Origin: Episyrphus balteatus
Lineage: Eukaryota > Arthropoda > Insecta > Diptera > Syrphidae
Reading direction: 5' to 3'
Assembly: GCF_945859705.1 (NCBI RefSeq)
Contig: NC_079137.1
Span: 81,799,150-81,863,149 of the forward strand
Length of the DNA: 64,000 nt
Positions 33,536-44,810 of the stretch are shown here, piece by piece. A program made the translations under genes and the position numbers. The notes below the pieces were generated by a model. It did no database searches. It saw only the letters and a list, made by a program, of their open reading frames with translations, and was not told the origin of the DNA. The first letter of the stretch is position 1. Each line of letters begins with the position of its first letter.

Positions 33536-33707
33536 AGGCTTGGCCACACCGGAGGGTATGCGGTAGCGGTACGGGTAGAGGTAACGGTACTTGTATGAAA
33601 AAAATTCCAAACTGACATATCAACGTTCAGATGTGGAATTTTTTTCATACAAATATCGTTACCGCTACCCGTACCGCCACCGCATACCCTCCGGTGTGGC
33701 CAAGCCT
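33536..33707. mobile_element. Palindromic Harbinger-type MITE, copy 2
   Basis: 172 bp, same palindrome as copy 1. TAA at 33533-33535 on the left; on the right it shares TAA (33708-33710) with the next copy. Confidence 0.88.
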
Positions 33708-33710
33708 TAA

Positions 33711-33872
33711 AGGCTTGGCCACACCGGAGGGTATGCGGTATAGCGGTAACGATATTTGTACTAAAAAAATTCCACACCTGAACGTTGATGTGTCAGTTTG
33801 GAATTTTTTTCATACAAGTACCCTCACCGCTACCCGTACCGCTACCGCATACCCTCCAGTGTGGCCAAGCCT
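33711..33872. mobile_element. Palindromic Harbinger-type MITE, copy 3
   Basis: 162 bp; begins directly after the shared TAA and ends before TAA at 33873-33875. Slightly different inner arm (TAGCGGTAACGATATTTG) from copy 2. Confidence 0.88.
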
Positions 33873-34286
33873 TAAATAATATTAATTATAACCGATAATG
33901 CACTTTTTACTCGTTTTTCACACAAATAAATTCAATTTTGCTAAATTATTCTTTAATTAAAAACAATCTGCTGTCATGTTGACAAGATAAACTTTCCTAA
34001 ATTTTTAGGGAAAATTTTCTTGCCTAACTTTCCAGTTAGCTTTCCAATACAATTACCTAAATTGAAAAGATTTTTTTTGACAGCTGACCAATCAGAGACC
34101 GAGGAATTACCTAAATATTTAGTGCCTAACGTTTCTGAACCTGCCCATTCTGATCTATCAGCCGCTGATAAAATTAAGCATATAGGCATTCAACTGTCAA
34201 ATTCTATGCAGTTATTTAGTGGGCCATAAGAGTGATCACCTATCAACGTGATAAAAAAAGTGAAACCGTTTTCATTGGAAAACACT

Positions 34287-34345
34287 GGGCAAGTTCAGAA
34301 AAGTTAGGGACTAAATATTTATTTAGGTTTCCCGTCCTTGATTAG
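34287..34345. mobile_element. Single left end of the GGGCA-type MITE
   Basis: GGGCAAGTTCAGAAAAGTTA plus GGGACTAAATATTTATTTAGG matches the end of 33355-34146. No matching right end was found nearby, so it is a truncated copy. Confidence 0.55.
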
Positions 34346-34349
34346 TAAG

Positions 34350-34910
34350 CAGCTGTCAAAAAAAAAAAATCATGTGTGCAATTCACAAGTGGTAGAAGTG
34401 AAACCTAAAAAAATCATTTTTCTTGAAAAAAAATTACACAATTAAAAAGGCAATAAATTTTCCAAAAGAATAAAGCCATACTTAAATTTTTACAATGCGC
34501 AAAAAGTATAAAAATAATAATTTATTCAAAACAATCATTTTTCATGAAAAAAGCAAAAAAAACATTTTTTTTTTCTTCTAATACCATTAAATCCATTTTT
34601 TAAAGAATAAAGAATTTTATATCATCTGAAAGCTTATTGTTTCAGCTCAAAATATTTATATCGACCATTTCTATACAACATCTACAAAAAAAGATCTGTA
34701 ATTTTTTGAACCCAATCAGTTTTCATTAAAAAAAGCAAAAAAATCTATCCTTTTTCATTTCTAACACTATTAAATTCTTTTTTTTTAAATGACAACCTAT
34801 AACAAATTTTATGTCATCTAAAAACTTATTATTTCACCTTTTATATGACGCTTCAATCATATTTGTACGATGCCTACAAAAAAAGTAAGAGTTTTTTAAA
34901 GCCAACCATG
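34350..34910. repeat. Dispersed AT-rich repeat, inverse copy at 57640-58110
   Basis: Phrases such as ATCATGTGTGCAATTCACA, GTGAAACCT, CTTAAATTTTTACAATGCGC and AAAAAGTATAAAAATAA recur in reverse complement at 57960-58110, and the AAAGCAAAAAAA / TTAAATCCATTTTTT part near 34550-34600 recurs at 57700-57750. Internal units repeat about every 180 bp. No ORF. Confidence 0.65.
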
Positions 34911-34935
34911 TTAAAATTTCAAACTGAGAATATAA

Positions 34936-35097
34936 AGGCTTGGCCACACTGGAGGGTATGCGGTAGCGGTACGGGTAGCGGTGAGGGTACTTGTATGAAA
35001 AAAATTCCAAACTGACACATCAACGTTCAGGTGTGGAATTTTTTTAGTACAAATATCGTTACCGCTATACCGCATACCCTCCAGTGTGGCCAAGCCT
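34936..35097. mobile_element. Palindromic Harbinger-type MITE, copy 4
   Basis: 162 bp; TAA at 34933-34935 left and shared TAA at 35098-35100 right. Confidence 0.88.
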
Positions 35098-35100
35098 TAA

Positions 35101-35252
35101 AGGCTTGGCCACACCGAAGGGTACATACGGTAGCGGTACGGGTAATTGTATGAAAAAAATTCCACATCTGAACGTTGATGTGTCAGTTTTGAATTTTTTT
35201 CATACAAGTACCCGTACCGCTACCGCATGTACCCTTCGGTGTGGCCAAGCCT
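35101..35252. mobile_element. Palindromic Harbinger-type MITE, copy 5
   Basis: 152 bp; shared TAA at left, TAA at 35253-35255 right. Carries small differences in both arms (GAAGGGTACATACGG), mirrored left and right. Confidence 0.87.
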
Positions 35253-35278
35253 TAATACGGTACTTCCTACAGGACTTA

Positions 35279-35440
35279 AGGCTTGGCCACACTGGAGGGT
35301 ATGCGGTAGCGGTACGGGTAGCGGTGAGGGTACTTGTATGAAAAAAATTCCAAACTGACACATCAACGTTCAGGTGTGGAATTTTTTTAGTACAAATATC
35401 GTTACCGCTATACCGCATACCCTCCGGTGTGGCCAAGTCT
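35279..35440. mobile_element. Palindromic Harbinger-type MITE, copy 6
   Basis: 162 bp; TTA at 35276-35278 left, shared TTA at 35441-35443 right. The right terminus reads AAGTCT instead of AAGCCT. Confidence 0.87.
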
Positions 35441-35443
35441 TTA

Positions 35444-35615
35444 AGGCTTGGCCACACCGGAGGGTATGCGGTAGCGGTACGGGTAGAGGTAACGGTACTT
35501 GTATGAAAAATATTCCAAACTGACATATCAACGTTCAGATGTTGAATTTTTTTCATACAAATATCGTTACCGCTACCCGTACCGCTACCGCATACCCTCC
35601 GGTGTGGCCAAGCCT
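35444..35615. mobile_element. Palindromic Harbinger-type MITE, copy 7
   Basis: 172 bp; begins after the shared TTA and ends before TTA at 35616-35618. Nearest in length and arms to copies 1 and 2. Confidence 0.88.
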
Positions 35616-35836
35616 TTAAGCTTTTCCAATCCCCTTCTTTCAAATTTGAAAAAATCAGCTTCCTGTATTTCGTTCCACCATAAAGTCTATCTTTCCTGTA
35701 TTAAAATTTTAGATAAGTTATTGAAAGCCATTCAAATTGAAATAAGATTAAAAAAAATTCGTTTATAAATCATTTTTATTTATTTTTAACTCATAAATGT
35801 TTTCAGTTTCCATTTTATCACAATTGGTGTTTATTT

Positions 35837-36346
35837 TCAAGCCAATATAGAGTACACAATACGTCCATCGGGAAGAAGAATTGGTTGAGCCAGAAGTTGA
35901 GGTTGTTGAAATTGTAACGCCTGAACGGGTTGTAGTGGTTGCAATAAAGCAGCAGATTTTAATTGGTCCACTTGTTTCAATGGTGCCAATTTTGTTCTTT
36001 GTCTTTTCTGCACTAATCTACTACTTCCTCTTGAAGCTGTCAAGCGTGAAAACCCAGGGTCAACACCACCCACATTCTCCTCCACCGGAATCGATTCAGA
36101 TTGAAATTCTGGTACTCCTTGATCAACTTCGCTCTCATTTAAAGATGGATCAAATTCAACTTCCGGTTTATCGCCAGCTGGTGGATATGGTGTCTGAGCT
36201 GATGGTACATCCTCGGCAATTTCTTGCCTTGCCAAGAATCTACTACGATTTCTCAAAAAACGACCTGACGATGGAACATTTGCTGAATTGATAACAACAA
36301 AACAAACAAGTAATACACAAATTCCAAGGAACTTGGAGGACATCAT
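35837..36346 (-). CDS. Secreted ARQE-type protein C
   Basis: A 169-residue paralog of unknown function. Signal peptide FLGICVLLVCFVVINSA, then RSRFLARQEIAED, QTPYPPAGDKPEVEFDPS, an acidic middle without any TYGPP repeat, a basic Arg/Gln stretch, a Gln/Leu/Pro-rich run (LLQPLQPVQALQFQQPQ) and the shared end LAQPILLPDGRIVYSILA. The loss of TYGPP repeats with both ends kept suggests that the ARQE/PYPPAG head and the DG-x-x-VYS tail are the functional constants. The start MMSSKF could be either of two Mets. Preceded on the minus strand by TATATA (about 36468) and ATCAGTTG (about 36439). Confidence 0.82.
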   Translation of the reverse strand: MMSSKFLGICVLLVCFVVINSANVPSSGRFLRNRSRFLARQEIAEDVPSAQTPYPPAGDKPEVEFDPSLNESEVDQGVPEFQSESIPVEENVGGVDPGFSRLTASRGSSRLVQKRQRTKLAPLKQVDQLKSAALLQPLQPVQALQFQQPQLLAQPILLPDGRIVYSILA

Positions 36347-36429
36347 GTCTTATTGAATTTTTTGAATGAAAATATAAAAAAAAGAAATCCTTGTTGTGAT
36401 GTGTTTTGTGGTGAAAAACACGAATGTTG

Positions 36430-36470
36430 GACAACTGATAGCAATTTTAACAACACCCGAGGTATATAAA
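36430..36470 (-). promoter_or_regulatory. TATA plus ATCAGTT initiator of protein C gene
   Basis: Minus strand TTTATATACC (36470-36461) and TATCAGTTGT (36440-36431), about 30 nt apart. Confidence 0.7.
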
Positions 36471-36474
36471 CGAT

Positions 36475-37726
36475 TTGTTGTTTTTGGATTATTTGGTAAC
36501 GAACGAAAATTTTGAACACGCACTCAGGAAGGTAACGTACACCATGTTAGGGAGGCTATAAATACAACATGTTTACACTGTTGTACGTGACCTGTAGTCT
36601 CAGTGTGATTTAATTATGAATGACTATAATGTCATTGCATACATATATCTCTCTTTTACTCACTTGGTGATGTAGAATTCTCAAAATATGAGTACTTTGT
36701 ATGCAAAAGAAAAACCATTCATTCACCTTTGGGTTAGGTATTAAAGCACTTGGGAGAGAACTCCATTCGTACAAGTACTTAGTTGTTTTTCAAGGCAATT
36801 TGTCTGGTCTGAGAATATGGAGTTAAAGAAGCATCAGGAGTTTGAAGGATTTCGTGAGTAAAGTAAATGTAGAAGGTTCTTTTTTCAAAGTTTAATGGGA
36901 GGAAGCATTTAGTACATTTTATTTGCATTGTAATAGATGCAAAAATTTGTATGATAATAATAAATTTGAGTATAATAATTTGATACTCGTAAATAAGAAG
37001 TATTATAGAAGGAGAAATATAAACATTCATGTCTTGTGACATGTATCTATATTTTTCACAAAAATAACAGCTTTCCTTTGAAGTTCAATAACAACAAAAA
37101 CACCACCACCACAATTTTACCCCTGATTTAGACATAAACACATAATATCATTTTCAATCATAATATTGATACCCGTTCATATAAAGTTTATTCGTAAAAC
37201 GAATGTTTTTCGAAGTAATTTTTATTTTTTTTTTCTTATGGAAAATACATTGAACGCAAAATCGAAAAAAAATCCATTCACACCAGGCCGCCAGGTGTCG
37301 CCGTGATGGCAAGTGTCAATAGGGAAATTCCAAAAACTATCTTTGTCTTTTCCTTTTCTAATTTGACATTTCTGGACAGGAAAAAGATAAACAAAAAACA
37401 TAATTATGGTCACACACACTTAAAACAAACACTGTAGGTATTCGAAATCATGTTTTTGCCGATTAATTAAACAAAATCATAAATTTTACATATTTATTTT
37501 GGAAAACACGAACCAAATTCAAAAATTAAATTTCAATCACAATTCGCGCCTTCTTAAGCCCGTATTATATAGGTACTTCTTTTTTTTTCTTATTTTTAAA
37601 ACTTCAAAAAAGCACACAGAGCACTCCAAAATTTGCGAATACAAAATCATATGAAGAGTGCGAGCGTAAACAATATTAGCAAAAAACCAAAAATGTCACA
37701 AAGAAAGTTTACTTTTTTCAGCCAAT
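36475..37726. other. Spacer
   Basis: No gene recognised; a GGCTATAAATAC box at about 36558 has no ORF behind it that I can support. Confidence 0.4.
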
Positions 37727-38721
37727 GGGCAGGTTGAGAAACGTTAGGGGCTAAATATGGAGACTTGAAAAATTTTTCGTTTCGCATCAGCAGCGTACTT
37801 GGCTTAAAAAGTATTTCATTTTCGAAGAACTTTTATTAATAGAAGTTTTGAAAAAAAAAATGTAACTTATTTTTTTTTTTTTAATTTCAACATTTAAATA
37901 TAAAGCTATTTTTTCTTCATTCAAAAGCCCGTATTATTGAAAGTTAAATAGCAAAAGTTTAAAGTTCCTATTTGCTAAAGTCTTTCAGAAAATCAATTAT
38001 TGCAATGCAAAAATTCAGTTTTTATCCAAAAAATATCTAATGAAATTGAAGTAATTTTTAATTTTTTATCAAAACTGTAATATATGTACATAGGTATATC
38101 ACCTTTTTTCTCTTTTCAATTCAACTGATAATATTTATGGCCAAAAATTGTTTTAAAATAAATTCATATTTTACTACGAAAAAGTTTGAAAAAAAGTCAT
38201 TTAAAAATTTTTAATAACCTTTTTTTTTTCCAAAATTCTGAGTTAATGACCATTCTTTCAAAAACTCTTTATTAAATTTAGTGGATTTAAATTTTACTGA
38301 TAGAAATGAGTTTCTGGCTTTTTAAAAACGTGGATGTAAATATTGTAGGTGCTGCCGTTGTGTTCAAAATATTTTTTTGGTTTGAAGTAAGTTTGTGAGA
38401 AAAATGCATTTATCGCTTAAACGATGGAAGATTTTCTTTTACTTCCATACATTTTATTTCCTTAAAATACCTAGAGAATCTTTTAGTATCATTTATTTTA
38501 TGAAATTTAAGCAAAAAAAAAATGGTTTTGTTAAAAAAAAATTATTTAAATTAAAAAAAAAAAAAACAATACGGCAACATCAGCAATTTTTAACCTATAT
38601 AGACTTTTAAGTATTTTTAATTACCGACACGTTTGGACAAAAAGATTATCAAAATCAGAGCTGTTCGGCCGGGTTCCCTAATCCCTAATAATTTGCTTTA
38701 GTTAATCCACTACACCTGCCC
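37727..38721. mobile_element. GGGCA-type MITE remnant containing one foldback arm
   Basis: The left end GGGCAGGTTGAGAAACGTTA plus GGGGCTAAATATGG matches the family at 33355; the right end is CACCTGCCC at 38713-38721. The inside, about 37803-38710, is the inverse of the left arm of the foldback element 28803-29680, ending with the same GGGTTCCCTAAT…TTTAGTTAATCCAC and TA. Confidence 0.6.
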
Positions 38722-39560
38722 AGCTATAGCTGTAATTTTTGTTTTCTTTTGACTATTTTCTTACACTGATAAGCGTTGGAAGACGCCCAACAATTTTGAT
38801 ATATAATCGAAATTAAAAATTTATTTAAAAAAAAAATGTTCTTAAATATTTGCTTGTTTTTTTCTTCATTAATAAATTATAAATAATTAAATGAATATTT
38901 TTCAAAAATTGGAAGAAGCAGATATCTTGGATGTACTTAAATTAAATGTTTAAATAATAAAAATATTCTATTTGTTTATATTCTACCGCCAATATTCTCA
39001 AACAGTGTTTCAAGGACTCAGAGAATCAGTGGAGAACACAGGGAATCACCTTCTATTGGCATTTAAAATAAACCCGAGGAGATATGTAATAAATCGCCAA
39101 AAAATACAACAAGTTTGCGAATAAATCAAAAACAATCCGATGGATTTTCTTCTGAGGAAGATCAATACACTTTATTTGATTTAGATAAAATGGTTACATC
39201 AACTCAAGAGTTTGGTTAATTTAAGTTTAATTTATGTAAGTCTCGTTGTATTGTTAGCATATTCAAATTATTCAGTTTTAATTTCTTAAGTATAATGTTG
39301 TTAGAAGTTACACAATCAAGTTGTAATATACCTATTTTTGTTTAATACCTTCAGTTTATATAAACGTAATTAAATAAAGAAAAAAATCAAATAATTTATC
39401 TGTATTATGAAAATTTCGCTGTGTGAAAGCTTCAACAGGCTTCTTATGCAAAGAGTATGCTTACTACGAAATAGGTGAAAATCTGCCAAGAAGTTTCCTA
39501 ATGAAAACTAAAAAGGACCAATGCCGAAAGAAAGACATTGTCAAAGAAGGGATACGAGGG
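38722..39560. other. Spacer with one short coding-like frame
   Basis: A 51-codon open frame at 39067-39219 (ending SDGFSSEEDQYTLFDLDKMV…TAA) has protein-like composition but no start Met at its head, and no second exon was found. Left unassigned. Confidence 0.3.
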
Positions 39561-39564
39561 CTAA

Positions 39565-40450
<886 letters not shown>

Positions 40451-40790
40451 TCAGATGGGGAAATAAACGTTTTGACCAAAACTAGCGTTACTGTCTCACT
40501 GTTCGCACCTTTCCCCTACTTTTCCTAATTTTGAAAATTTTTTATTTTTCCTTGGTTTATCTTAAATTTAAACGATATTTATCAAAAACAAAAATCCAAA
40601 AAAAAAAACAAATAAATTCAAAAGAATTTGATTTCGCTCATAAAAAAGTTACAAGAATAGAAGTAAGTCATTTAGACTTGCAGAAATATGGTGTTTTATT
40701 TCATCTCAAAAATTCAAACCCTCACAATAAAAAACTGCTTGACGAATAAATCTGAATATGCATATTAATTTCAGGTTTATTAAGCTTCAA
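40451..40790. other. Spacer
   Basis: Nothing recognised. Confidence 0.4.
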
Positions 40791-40793
40791 TAA

Positions 40794-41752
40794 CACTGGT
40801 CAACAAAATTTGACTTTTTTTGCCACAAGAAGCAAAATATACTAGTATTTTTTGGGGTGCTGAATCCGAATCTGAAGTCAGAAAAATTTTATTGGCCTCC
40901 GTTTTTGAAATATTACCGTTATAAAATGCTAAAAAACGTCATTTTGGCTGTTTTCGAGGTTCTGTTTTTATGTGGGGTAATTCATTATAAACAAATTTGT
41001 AACGGTTATTATTAGAACTGATATTCTACTTTCAAAAACTGTTTAAATTTTCCCGATATCTCTTTTATTGCTCGAGAAATCTTAAGTTTCAGTTAATAAG
41101 CCAAAGACAAACTAAACTTAATTTAAAGATTAAGTCACTGGTCACAGAATTTTTGCCACAAGAACCAAAATATACTTTTCTGAAGGTTTTTGGGTTGCTG
41201 AGCTCGAATCCGCAATCAGAAAAATTCTATTAGCCTCCGTTCTTGAAATATAACCGTTATAAAAAAAACCTTTATTTTGCATTTTATAACGGTAATATTT
41301 CAAGAACTAAGGCTAATAAAATTTTTCTGATTGCGGATTCAGCATCAAAACAACAACTCAGCAACCCAAAAACCTTCAGAAAAGTATATTTTGGTTCTTG
41401 TGGCAAAAAAAGTTTAATTTGGTTGGCCAGTGTTGTTTCTGATTCAAAGACCGCTATTTAAATTTTAAATATCTCGGGCAGTAAAAGAGATATCGGAAAG
41501 ATTTAAACATTTTTTGAAAGAATAAAATCAGTTCTTATAGCCACCGTTACAAATTTATTCACAATGTATTACCCCACATAAAAACATAACCTTGAAAGCA
41601 GCCAAAATGACGTTTTTTGACATTTTCTAACGGTAATATTTAAAAAACGGAGGCCAATAACAATTTTCTGACTTCAGATTCGAGTTCAGCACATCAAAAA
41701 CTACTAGAAAAGTATATTTTGGTTGTTGTGGCAAAAACCTTTTTGACCAGTG
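40794..41752. mobile_element. Double foldback element with CACTGGTCAACA ends
   Basis: The left end CACTGGTCAACAAAATTTGA and the inverse right end (CACTGGTCAAAAAGG) carry TAA on both sides (40791-40793, 41753-41755). The outer arms pair over about 300 bp (TTGCCACAAGAA, GGCCTCCGTTTTTGAAATATTA, ATGTGGGGTAAT). In the centre, 41136-41437 is a second complete palindrome with the same CACTGGTCA start and GGCCAGTG end. No ORF. Confidence 0.7.
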
Positions 41753-42132
41753 TAATTAAGTATCAGTTTAATCTTTGTATTTGTATTTGTATTTATTAAA
41801 ATAAAATATAACTTAATATTAAGATTATACATCTTTTAGTTAATTAAGCCTTGTGAATTGGAAAATTATACAATTATATTAACATTAACATGAGAGAGAA
41901 AAAAATAAAATAAAAAAGAAAGAGAAAAAGAAAAAGAGATAGAGAAGAAGAGAAAAGCAATTTTAATTAAAAAAAGTTAAGTTAAAATGACACCCGCGCA
42001 AGTAGCAAAGAACCATAAGATAGTTTGAACCTTAAATCGTTCGGAAGTTCATTTATCTACCTACATGTATCAATTTTAATGATTTGAGAACATAAAAAAG
42101 GTACAATTTTAATGATTTGAAACATAAACTTA

Positions 42133-44810
42133 GGCCCAATTTATTGACTCTCCATTAAACTTAAATCGCCATTAAAAAAGGGAATTTTAAAATTAAAAAC
42201 CAATTTCGTTTAATTCAGTCTCTTTTAAGGATTTTTTTGATGTTTGGCATCATTAACTAATTGAGCATTAAATTTAAAAGTAGTTTTAGTTAAAACACCA
42301 AATTCGACCTTTTAAGAGGGATTTTTAGAGCTAATGGAGGTTTTAAACAGAATTTCTATTTATTCACTCTCCATTAGTGTCAAATGTCATTTCATTTATT
42401 TTTTTTATTTGAATTATTATTTTATTTGAAAAATGTCAAATGAGCTAAAGAATTATTAAAAAAACATCACAATTATGAAAAAAGTATAGACTAGAATTTT
42501 TTGTAGGTATACACACATGCATTTGTACCATACAAAAGAACAAAATTCAAAGAAATTAATGCATTTCTTGTCTACTTCGCACAGATACATAATACTAGAT
42601 CTACTAGATTATATTCTCCACTTCAAAATTAATCATTTTTGAGATGCTGCATATTACATACATAACATACACTGCGCGTCACTTGAATAGAAACAACATT
42701 TTTTCTTAAGAAAATAGCGATTGGCGCTTTGGTGAGGTAACTTAGTAGATTTTTGGTTTTGCATTTTCAAAGAGGAACTTTTAACAAACAATGTTGTAAA
42801 AACAAAAAACCCAAAACAGAAACCGTATGGCTACAAGTTGCGATTTTTCGCATTACTTCACAAAAAACAATGTTTTTTTTTGCGTCACTTGAATAGAAAC
42901 AAACTCTTAAATGAGATAAAAATGATGAAAAATCATGGACAACACTAATTTTAGTAAAGCAATATTAAACTTTGACATTATTTGCACAATATAACCAATT
43001 TTGGGCTACGAGCTACCAATAGGCACCACATAAAATGCATAAATAGAAGCTAACATTGGAAATGCACTTGCACTATTCAAAATCGCGAAAGACATTGAAA
43101 AATTTGCCAAATTTGGATGAGAATATTTTTAAAATATCGTAAACTAGTGATTAAATAAAAAAATAAGACAGGTGAGACCCAAATCAAGAGCAGAAAAAAA
43201 AATAATTTAACAACTAGCTGCAATTTCCTTCACTTTGCCGCTAAAAGCGGTCAAAAACGTGGTGTTAGTGCGATGATAATGTGTTGGTTTGTTCCATCAT
43301 GGAAGTTATAAAAGGTGCACAACATTAAAAAAGCCTCAAAATGCAAAATAACAACATTTTAAGTTCTACTAAGATTACAAAAAAGTTAACTATTTTATCG
43401 TTGCATTCGAACTGAAAAGAAGTGAGGTAAAGAGTGTTTTTTCAAAGGAAAACATACCAACTCAGATGGACCACTTTAATATTAGTCCTATTTCATTGGA
43501 AAGAATAACTTTTATCGCATCGCCACCAAAGGGCACTAAAATGTGTTACCTATAGTAATACGCTTTGTTTTTATGATGTGCAATAGCAAAATTGAAGCTT
43601 TACGCTTCGAAAAAAGATGCAAACTTTTACAAAGAAATAATGGTAGAAGCTCTTGGGAAGTTTAAGAACGTGGAAAAACAACCGTCTTAGAGATTGCACA
43701 AGGATAGTTCCAGAAAAAACAACGCAATAGAAACAAAACAGATGCATTCCGGATGAAAACGAAAGTTTATTTCACTTATTCAATCCTTAAATTGTAGAAA
43801 ATGTCATTTTCTTAATTTGTAAGAAGTTACCAAACACTTTTATCACTTTCTCCAATTAGGTCCATGATTGTGTACAGTACAAGTGCATTTTCAATGTTAA
43901 ATTCTATTTATGCATTTTCTGTGGTGTCTAATGGTAGCTCGTAGCCCACCATTGGATATAATGTGCAAATAATATCAAAGTTTAATACTGCTTTACTAAA
44001 ATTAGTGTTGTCCATGATTTTTCATCATTTTTATCTTATTTAAGAGCTTGTTTCTATTCAAGTGACGCAAAAAAAAACACTGTTTTTGTGAAGTAATGCG
44101 AAAAATCGCAACTTGTAGCCATACGGTTTCTGTTTTGGGTTTTTTGTTTTTACAACATTGTTTGTTAAAAGTTCCTCTTTGAAAATGCAAAACCAAAAAT
44201 CTACTAAGTTACCTCACCAAAGCGCCAATCGCTATTTTCTTAAGAAAAAATGTTGTTTCTATTCAAGTGACGAGCAGTGTACATAACACATTGCAATTGA
44301 AGCCATGAGAAGAAGAGATATAAAGCTTACTTCTAAACCAATGACACGAGATGAATGCCGATAACACTTAAATTTAAGTTGTTATTTGACACCGATGGAA
44401 AAAATTAAAAATTTCACTTAACTCCTTCTTCTTCTCATGGTTTCAATTGTAGGTTGTAGCATTCTTTGGTTACCACTGGTATATCTTTAATCTCTTGCAT
44501 TTTCTGGCGTTTTCGGCTGCAAAATACTTACGGGTCATAGTTTTTTGGTTTTTCTTCCAATTCAAATCTATTTGATTTGACAAAATTGTAGCTTTTGACA
44601 GATTATTTTTCAAACAAAATAAAAAATCCCTAGGATATTTTTAACAGAGTTTTAAATTTAAAGTTTCCATTAAAAGTAAGGACTTTAACTAAAGAAGAGT
44701 GAATTAAATGAATTTTTAATGATGTATACTTAAAGCCGACAATAGTTTAACGAGGCCGTTAACTAAAGCGATAAATTTCAAAATTTAATGGAGGCTCAAT
44801 AAATTGGCCC
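42133..44810. mobile_element. GGSCC-ended MITE with TTA duplication, hosting a Tc1-like relic
   Basis: The left end GGCCCAATTTATTGACTCTCC plus ATTAAA pairs with the inverse of the right end (GGGCCAATTTATTGAGCCTCC plus ATTAAA). TTA stands on both sides (42130-42132 and 44811-44813). The 3-bp TTA points to PIF/Harbinger. Removing the nested Tc1-like element (42670-44279) leaves about 1.07 kb without an ORF. It sits exactly at the stop codon of the LINE. Confidence 0.75.
42670..44279 (+). mobile_element. Tc1-like transposon relic with IR/DR ends
   Basis: 1610 bp, TA on both sides (42668-42669, 44280-44281). The ends CACTGCGCGTCACTTGAATAG and their inverse are part of arms of about 400 bp. Within each arm the motif GCGTCACTTGAATAGAAACAA occurs twice, about 208 bp apart (42675 and 42882; inverse at about 44069 and 44274), the IR/DR layout of Tc1-like movers such as Sleeping Beauty, where transposase binds both. 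The middle has a broken plus-strand trace resembling the Tc1 transposase GGVSVMVWGCF segment near 43258-43320, with a stop soon after. Confidence 0.75.

Larger units (their letters stand above)
33355..34146. mobile_element. MITE with GGGCANGTT ends, hosting two Harbinger MITEs
   Basis: The left end GGGCACGTTCAGAAAATATT plus AGGGGCTAGATATTTAGG pairs with the right end (inverse GGGCAGGTTCAGAAACGTTA plus GGCACTAAATATTTAGG). ATT flanks both sides (33352-33354, 34147-34149). Without the nested pair it is about 450 bp and has no ORF. Other ends of this family start at 34287 and 37727. Confidence 0.72.

Noticed and set aside
33514..35643. Frames with repeated NVDMSVWNFFHT and TATAYPPVWPS peptides
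   Set aside because: They are translations of the palindromic MITE arms and change with each MITE copy.
36555..36605. TATAAATAC box with a downstream CTCAGTG as a sixth family promoter
   Set aside because: Spacing is too long and no signal-peptide ORF follows.
36779..37042. 87-codon minus-strand frame as a small gene
   Set aside because: AT-rich, Ile-rich composition without recognisable features or promoter.
39067..39219. Short coding-like frame ending SDGFSSEEDQYTLFDLDKMV
   Set aside because: Composition looks protein-like, but there is no Met at the start, no clear splice acceptor in phase, and no second exon; it may be a relic.
41243..41461. 72-codon frame
   Set aside because: It is one arm of the inner foldback palindrome.
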